NCBI GenBank assembly: GCA_005878515.1
Contig: VBLZ01000170.1
Span: 1 to 8,055, forward strand
Direction: 5' to 3'
DNA length: 8,055 bases
DNA from: Methanobacteriota archaeon
GTDB taxonomy: Archaea > Thermoplasmatota > Thermoplasmata > RBG-16-68-12
This document shows positions 4,700-8,055 of this stretch, piece after piece; positions within the stretch are counted from its first letter, which is position 1, and every line of letters begins with the position of its first letter. Position numbers and translations under genes: made by a program. The notes below the pieces were generated by a model. The model worked only from the letters and a program-made list of their open reading frames with translations, searched no databases and was not told the origin of the DNA.

Positions 4700-5632
4700 A
4701 TGTCGAGCTTCCGGGGGCGAGACGTCCTCTCGATTCGCGACTTCACTCCGGCCGACATCCAACTCGTTTTGAGGACCGCCCGCAAGATGGTCCCGATCGC
4801 CACCGGCGAGAAACGGTCCCGATCTCTCGAAGGCAAGATCCTCTCGACGCTTTTCTACGAACCCTCCACGCGGACCCGGCTCTCGTTCGAAAGTGCGATG
4901 GCGCGGCTTGGCGGGCGTGCCCTCGGATTCAGCAGCGCCGAGGGGACCTCCGTCCAAAAAGGCGAGACCCTCGCCGACACGATCCGCATGGTCGAGGCAT
5001 ACAGCGACGCCATCGTCCTGCGCCATCCGCACGAAGGCGCGGCCCGGCTCGCCGCGGACTTCACCGAGAAGCCGGTCATCAACGCGGGCGACGGCGCAGG
5101 CCAGCATCCGACCCAGACTCTCCTCGACCTGTACACGATCTGGGACGAGAAAGGTGCGTTCGAGGGCCAGAACGTCGTCCTGGTCGGGGACCTCAAGTAC
5201 GGCCGGACGGTCCATTCGCTCGCATATGCGCTCGCCGAACTCGGCGCCCACCTCACCTTCGTCAGCCCACCGACGCTCGAGATGCCGGCGGAAATCCTGG
5301 AGCGGGTGAAAGAGAAGGGTCTCTCGTTCCGGGCGGCACACCGCCTCGAAGAGGTGATCCGCGAAGCCGATGTCCTCTACGTCACCCGAATCCAGAAGGA
5401 GCGGTTCCCCGACCCCCAGGAGTACGAGAAGGTCGCCGGTTCGTACCGCGTCGACATGGAGGTCCTGCGAGACGCGAAACGAGGACTCATCATCATGCAT
5501 CCGCTGCCGCGGGTGACGGAGATCGCGCCGGAGGTGGACCGCACGAAACACGCGGTGTACTTCAAACAGGCCTTCAACGCGGTCCCGGTCCGCATGGCGC
5601 TCCTCGACCTGATCCTCGGAGAGGGCGCATGA
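4700..5632 (+). CDS. pyrB: Aspartate carbamoyltransferase, catalytic subunit
   Basis: Catalyses carbamoyl phosphate + aspartate to carbamoyl aspartate, the committed step of pyrimidine synthesis, in the cytosol. From ATG 4700 it has 310 residues, matching the family size. Signature residues are all present: the carbamoyl-phosphate loop FYEPSTRTRLSFE (52-64), SVQKGET (84-90) supplying the Ser/Lys pair from the adjacent chain, HPTQ (136-139), VGDLKYGRTVHS (162-173), VLYVTRIQKERF (225-236) and MHPLPR (266-271). An upstream TTG at 4682 opens the frame, but the TATA box places the transcript start at about 4700, so I choose the ATG. No Shine-Dalgarno sequence precedes it, as expected of a leaderless gene. 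Its stop overlaps the pyrI start (ATGA), implying coupled translation and a PyrB-PyrI holoenzyme. Confidence 0.97.
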   Translation: MSSFRGRDVLSIRDFTPADIQLVLRTARKMVPIATGEKRSRSLEGKILSTLFYEPSTRTRLSFESAMARLGGRALGFSSAEGTSVQKGETLADTIRMVEAYSDAIVLRHPHEGAARLAADFTEKPVINAGDGAGQHPTQTLLDLYTIWDEKGAFEGQNVVLVGDLKYGRTVHSLAYALAELGAHLTFVSPPTLEMPAEILERVKEKGLSFRAAHRLEEVIREADVLYVTRIQKERFPDPQEYEKVAGSYRVDMEVLRDAKRGLIIMHPLPRVTEIAPEVDRTKHAVYFKQAFNAVPVRMALLDLILGEGA

Positions 5633-6084
5633 GGGAACTCCGCGTCACCCCGATCAAGAACGGGACCGTGATCGATCACATTCCCGCGGGGCTCGCCCTC
5701 AAGGTCCTGAAGATTCTCGGGATCGGGGACGCGGTGACGTCGACGGTGACCGTGGCGATGCACGTGCCGAGTCAAGCGATGGGTTGGAAGGACATCGTGA
5801 AGGTCGAGGACCGCGAGCTCGGCGGCCGCGAGCTCGAGAAGATCGCGCTCATCGCCCCCACCGCCACGGTCAACGTGATCCGCAACTACAACGTCGCCGA
5901 GAAGCGCCCGCTCGCGCTGCCGGATTGGGCGGTCGGCATCCTCCGATGCGCGAATCCGAACTGCATCTCGAACGTCCGCGAGCCGATCGAGTCGTCGTTC
6001 GTCGTGCGCTCGAAGAACCCCCTCCGCGTCGTCTGCAAGTACTGCGACCGGGAGCTCGAAGACATCGTGAGCCACATTCTCTGA
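5629..6084 (+). CDS. pyrI: Aspartate carbamoyltransferase, regulatory subunit
   Basis: Non-catalytic chain that joins PyrB trimers and gives allosteric control by nucleotides (CTP inhibition and ATP activation in characterised enzymes). The 151-residue protein starts RELRVTPIKNGTVIDHIPAG (2-21), the nucleotide-binding allosteric domain, with KVLKILGI (25-32) and the conserved K71 region ELEKIALIAPTATVNVI (68-84). The C-terminal zinc domain carries C107-x4-C112 and C136-x2-C139, the same spacing as the four zinc ligands of E. coli PyrI. ATG 5629 overlaps the pyrB stop by four bases, and GAGAGGG lies just upstream within pyrB as a possible ribosome site. All ligands being present suggests a working regulatory subunit; effector preference cannot be read from sequence. 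Confidence 0.97.
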   Translation: MRELRVTPIKNGTVIDHIPAGLALKVLKILGIGDAVTSTVTVAMHVPSQAMGWKDIVKVEDRELGGRELEKIALIAPTATVNVIRNYNVAEKRPLALPDWAVGILRCANPNCISNVREPIESSFVVRSKNPLRVVCKYCDRELEDIVSHIL

Positions 6085-6132
6085 CGACGAACATGGGTGG
6101 TGTCGGGCTCGATTCTCTGGGTCACCGAAGCG

Positions 6133-6139
6133 TTTAAGA
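6133..6139 (+). promoter_or_regulatory. TATA box of the PRC-barrel gene
   Basis: TTTAAGA; its centre plus 27 nt gives a transcript start near 6163, leaving a leader of about 19 nt. GGTGA at 6173-6177 lies four bases before the TTG at 6182. The ATG at 6171 is out of frame with the PRC-barrel protein, so the TTG start is favoured. Confidence 0.6.
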
Positions 6140-6181
6140 ACGGCTCCTCAGATACGCGCCAACAGAAGGGATGGTGAGCCT

Positions 6182-6466
6182 TTGCTCGAAGAGCTGTCCG
6201 AAATCATCGGGCTCCAGGTCTACACGCACAACGGCGTGTTCCTGGGAAACGTGAACAACTTGGTCGTGGATGTGGACAACGGCGCGGTCGACGGAATCTT
6301 CGTCGGGGAGACGAATCCGCTCCTCGTCGAGGGGAGCCGCGCGGTGAGCGTTCCGTACCGCTGGGTGCAGAGCGTCGGGGACATCGTCGTGCTACGATAC
6401 TTCCCGAAGCGCGTCTCCCTGCGGAAGGGGAGCGCCGCACCGCCGATCGCGGCCGCCGCGAAGTAG
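6182..6466 (+). CDS. PRC-barrel domain protein
   Basis: Small 94-residue protein consisting almost entirely of one PRC-barrel, a beta-barrel adaptor fold. Visible strands are LSEIIGLQVYTHNGVFLGNV (5-24), a typical PRC opening with the glycine-turn G18 and G22, then NLVVDVDNGAVDGIFVG (26-42), AVSVPYRWVQSVGDIVVLR (54-72), ending in an Ala-rich tail. There is no membrane segment. The start is TTG, supported by GGTGA four bases upstream and by the domain beginning at residue 5. The gene stands alone with its own promoter. Single PRC-domain proteins are common in archaea; some (CdpB in haloarchaea) serve cell division with SepF, others are linked to RNA processing, and no FtsZ or SepF gene is nearby, so the role here is open. 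Confidence 0.9.
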   Translation: MLEELSEIIGLQVYTHNGVFLGNVNNLVVDVDNGAVDGIFVGETNPLLVEGSRAVSVPYRWVQSVGDIVVLRYFPKRVSLRKGSAAPPIAAAAK

Positions 6467-6490
6467 GACCGCGCGCCACGCTGCGAAATC

Positions 6491-6497
6491 GTTATTC
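6491..6497 (+). promoter_or_regulatory. Possible TATA element of the SerK-like gene
   Basis: GTTATTC, in the only AT-rich patch (6485-6497) of an otherwise GC-rich gap. It is centred 26 nt before ATG 6520, consistent with a leaderless transcript. The box is a poor match to TTTAAAT, so confidence comes from spacing. Confidence 0.4.
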
Positions 6498-6519
6498 GCG
6501 TAGGCCCGTTGCTCTGCCG

Positions 6520-6951
6520 ATGGCCCGCCGGAGCCGACCGGCTCGGCGAACGCCGAGCGTCCGATTCGAGGTTCTGGAAATCGGCAGACTCCATGGCCAC
6601 GAGCGCATCCGGCCTGCCCTCCTCCAGGAACTTACCGGCCAAATCCGGAAGGACGGGTATCTCCGGCGACCGATCCTCGTAGCCGACGTCGATTTCGTCA
6701 TCCTCGATGGCCACCACCGCGTCGAGGCGGTCCGGGCTCTCGGCGCCCGCAGGATCCCCGCGTACCTGGTCGACTATTTCTCCGATGTCGTCCAACTCGG
6801 TACCTGGCCCGACGCCGTCGTCTCCGTTGTCACGAAGGAAGACGTGATCCGCCGTGGCCGGACGGGCGACCTGTTCCCGCCCAAGACCTCTCGGCACACC
6901 CTGACGATCCAGCTCGAGGACCGGCCGACTGACCTGGACGAGCTGAGATAA
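6520..6951 (+). CDS. serK: ParB-fold SerK/SbnI-like protein, probable free L-serine kinase
   Basis: Members of this family include SerK of Thermococcus kodakarensis, which phosphorylates free serine to O-phosphoserine using ADP, and staphylococcal SbnI. The product then feeds cysteine synthesis. In this 143-residue protein the ParB-like core runs from about 14 to 127: VLEIGRLHGHERIRP (18-32) with E28 at the place of the proposed catalytic Glu, IRKDGYLRRPILV (42-54), the phosphate-binding DGHHR (63-67), IPAYLVDY (79-86), then TKEDVIRRGRTGDLFPPKTSRHT (105-127), the tail typical of SerK. The first 12 residues are basic and disordered-looking. ATG 6520 is probably leaderless. No cysteine-synthesis genes are adjacent. 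It is short for SerK (about 240 residues in T. kodakarensis), so only the ParB-type domain is covered and kinase activity remains inference. Confidence 0.72.
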   Translation: MARRSRPARRTPSVRFEVLEIGRLHGHERIRPALLQELTGQIRKDGYLRRPILVADVDFVILDGHHRVEAVRALGARRIPAYLVDYFSDVVQLGTWPDAVVSVVTKEDVIRRGRTGDLFPPKTSRHTLTIQLEDRPTDLDELR

Positions 6952-6966
6952 TCACGTGCGCGGTCC

Positions 6967-7008
6967 GACCGAGCCCGGTCGAGGGGAGCCGAGCTATTTC
7001 GGCGGCTC
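6967..7008. terminator. Paired hairpins between convergent genes, possible bidirectional terminator
   Basis: Two small stems lie in the 74-bp gap between the convergent SerK-like and trm56 genes: GACCG (6967-6971) with CGGTC (6976-6980) around AGCC, and GAGCCG (6986-6991) with CGGCTC (7003-7008) around an 11-base loop. Neither is followed by a T-tract on either strand, so the call rests on position and pairing only. Confidence 0.35.
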
Positions 7009-7025
7009 TCGATGAAGATTGCGGT

Positions 7026-7535
7026 TCAGCGACTCGCATTCTCCACGGACTTCCCGCGCGGATTCGGCCGGATCCGGATGCGGGCCGTGGGCTCGGTTTG
7101 GAGCGACCGGCCACCCAGGAGGCGATCGAGGAACACCGCGAGCGCCGCGACCTCGGAGTGCGGTTGGTTCCCGACGGCGACGTTGAAGTCCGCTAGGTCG
7201 TACACGTCTCGCGGAACTTTTTCCGCACCGACGACGATCAACAGGTCATCGCGGGGGATTCGCGGGAGGACGTCATCGATCGGGAGTCCGTACATCGTGA
7301 GGTGGACCTTCGGGCCTTTCCAATTCCGCAACAGGCCCCGCCAGGACACGCCGGTCTCGATTCGGAACGAGCCCCCGAATCGCCGCACCACGTTTCGGAC
7401 GGTCCGCTCGAGCGCGGGATCCCGGGTCGAGACGAGGACCGCGTCCGCGCCGAACACGCGTGCCGTCAAGGCGACGTGGGTCGTGACCCGCTTGTCCCGA
7501 GCGGGACGGTGCCCGAGCCGGAGGACGGTGATCAC
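7026..7535 (-). CDS. trm56: tRNA (cytidine(56)-2'-O)-methyltransferase, Trm56
   Basis: Archaeal SPOUT-class enzyme methylating the ribose of C56 in the T-loop of tRNA, with S-adenosylmethionine as donor; it stabilises the tRNA elbow. The 169-residue protein shows nearly all hallmark stretches: VLRLGHRPARDKRVTTHVAL (4-23), RVFGAD (26-31), FGGSFRIE (53-60), KVHLTMYG (76-83), and the knotted SAM site LLIVVGAEKVPRDVYDLAD (98-116) with NVAVGNQPHSEVAALAVFLD (118-137). The last 30 residues are poorly conserved and basic. The start is GTG at 7535, three bases after the stop of the upstream regulator gene, with GAGG eight bases before it inside that gene's end, so the pair is translated from one operon. 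Convergent with the SerK-like gene. Confidence 0.96.
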   Translation of the reverse strand: MITVLRLGHRPARDKRVTTHVALTARVFGADAVLVSTRDPALERTVRNVVRRFGGSFRIETGVSWRGLLRNWKGPKVHLTMYGLPIDDVLPRIPRDDLLIVVGAEKVPRDVYDLADFNVAVGNQPHSEVAALAVFLDRLLGGRSLQTEPTARIRIRPNPRGKSVENASR

Positions 7536-7538
7536 CGA

Positions 7539-8036
7539 TCAGTCCTCGAACCGGATGATCCGGTGACCGCGGAAGTCGAGGCGAGGGGAGCGTTTCACTA
7601 AGGCCTTCAGTTTCGTCTGCGTCACTTTGAGGGCATCGGCGACATCGCCGGAGAACTTGCCGTCCGCCCCGACCATGTCGAAGATCTGCCTCTCGATCAC
7701 GGCGTAGGCTTCTTCGGACATCATCGCGGCGTGGAGGACGTCCGAGATTTCGGGGACCGGGGCGGTCGCGTTGATGTGAAAGGAGGAGTAGAACGCGTGG
7801 TACGCCTTCTCCGGCGACGCGGTCGGACCCGTCTGCCACTTCGTCTCCACGAGTTTCATCTTCTCGAAGAACCGGAGGGCGTCCGAACCGGTCCCCCCGA
7901 ACTTCTCCTCGATCTCCCGGGCCGTCTTCCAGCCCGAGGAGACTTCCTTGAACACCTCGCTCTTGACCTCCGTATCGACCGCGCGGAGAATCGGAACCAG
8001 TTCGGCGACCTCGCTCACAACCTTGATGCGATTCAA
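7539..8036 (-). CDS. Archaeal two-domain winged-helix (ArsR-like) regulator upstream of trm56
   Basis: Predicted DNA-binding protein, 165 residues as read. The first winged helix covers about 12-68: LVPILRAVDTEVKSEVFKEV (13-32), TAREIEEKFG (38-47) as the turn, and SDALRFFEKMKLVETKW (51-67) as the recognition helix. The middle part EKAYHAFYSSFHINATAPVP (76-95) is a strand-rich wing or dimer surface. A second small helix-turn-helix, DGKFSGDVADALKVTQTKLKALV (125-147), sits near the C-terminus. I recall similar proteins beside trm56 in methanogens, which suggests a conserved pair, but the link is from memory. The start is TTG at 8036; the frame stays open to the window edge with no stop, so a start further right cannot be excluded. 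It heads the operon with trm56. Confidence 0.82.
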   Translation of the reverse strand: MNRIKVVSEVAELVPILRAVDTEVKSEVFKEVSSGWKTAREIEEKFGGTGSDALRFFEKMKLVETKWQTGPTASPEKAYHAFYSSFHINATAPVPEISDVLHAAMMSEEAYAVIERQIFDMVGADGKFSGDVADALKVTQTKLKALVKRSPRLDFRGHRIIRFED

Positions 8037-8055
8037 AGAAACCCGCGCGCTCGAT

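Noticed and set aside
4361..5551. 396-codon minus-strand frame opposite pyrB and the 76-codon gene
   Set aside because: It is longer than pyrB but shows no family motifs, and pyrB on the other strand is complete. GC-rich genes often create such open antisense frames.
1..8055. CRISPR array, insertion sequence, integrase, toxin-antitoxin or defence island
   Set aside because: No regularly spaced repeats, transposase or integrase motifs, terminal inverted repeats or defence-type domains were seen on either strand.

Overview
The window is a GC-rich stretch of archaeal chromosome, most likely from a euryarchaeote of the Thermoplasmatota (Thermoplasmata or a related uncultured lineage). A group II chaperonin (thermosome), a pyrBI pair, the archaea-specific tRNA methyltransferase Trm56, a PRC-barrel protein and a SerK/SbnI-type ParB-fold protein point to Archaea. 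So do TTTAAAT-like TATA boxes about 27 nt before leaderless starts. The lineage is inferred and no rRNA is present to confirm it.

Layout. Positions 1-1726 read leftward: the first 400 codons of a thermosome subunit (the rest lies beyond the left edge), preceded by a DUF3052-family gene. From about 1850 to 6951 everything reads rightward: a SAM methyltransferase with a cysteine-rich zinc-ribbon-like N-terminus; thioredoxin; a 54-residue Cys-rich miniprotein; a winged-helix regulator ending in a strong stem-loop/T-tract terminator; a 76-residue protein of unknown function; the pyrB-pyrI operon, overlapping by ATGA; a PRC-barrel protein; and a SerK-like gene. Positions 7026-8036 read leftward again: a two-domain winged-helix regulator followed after 3 nt by Trm56, which converges on the SerK-like gene.

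How the genes relate. This is mostly housekeeping rather than a mobile or defence island: protein folding, pyrimidine synthesis, tRNA modification, thiol redox and probably serine/cysteine metabolism. Promoter spacing is consistent enough to choose starts. pyrB, the methyltransferase and the SerK-like gene look leaderless. Thioredoxin, the winged-helix regulator and the PRC-barrel gene have short leaders with Shine-Dalgarno sequences, and this moves two starts inward from the longest reading frame (thioredoxin to 3158, regulator to 3802) and supports a TTG start for the PRC-barrel gene. The least explained items are the Cys-rich miniprotein beside thioredoxin, the 76-residue protein under a 14-bp palindrome, the 15-bp palindrome between the TATA box and start of the thermosome gene, and the Cys-rich extension of the methyltransferase. 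I see no clear, previously undescribed multi-gene system.
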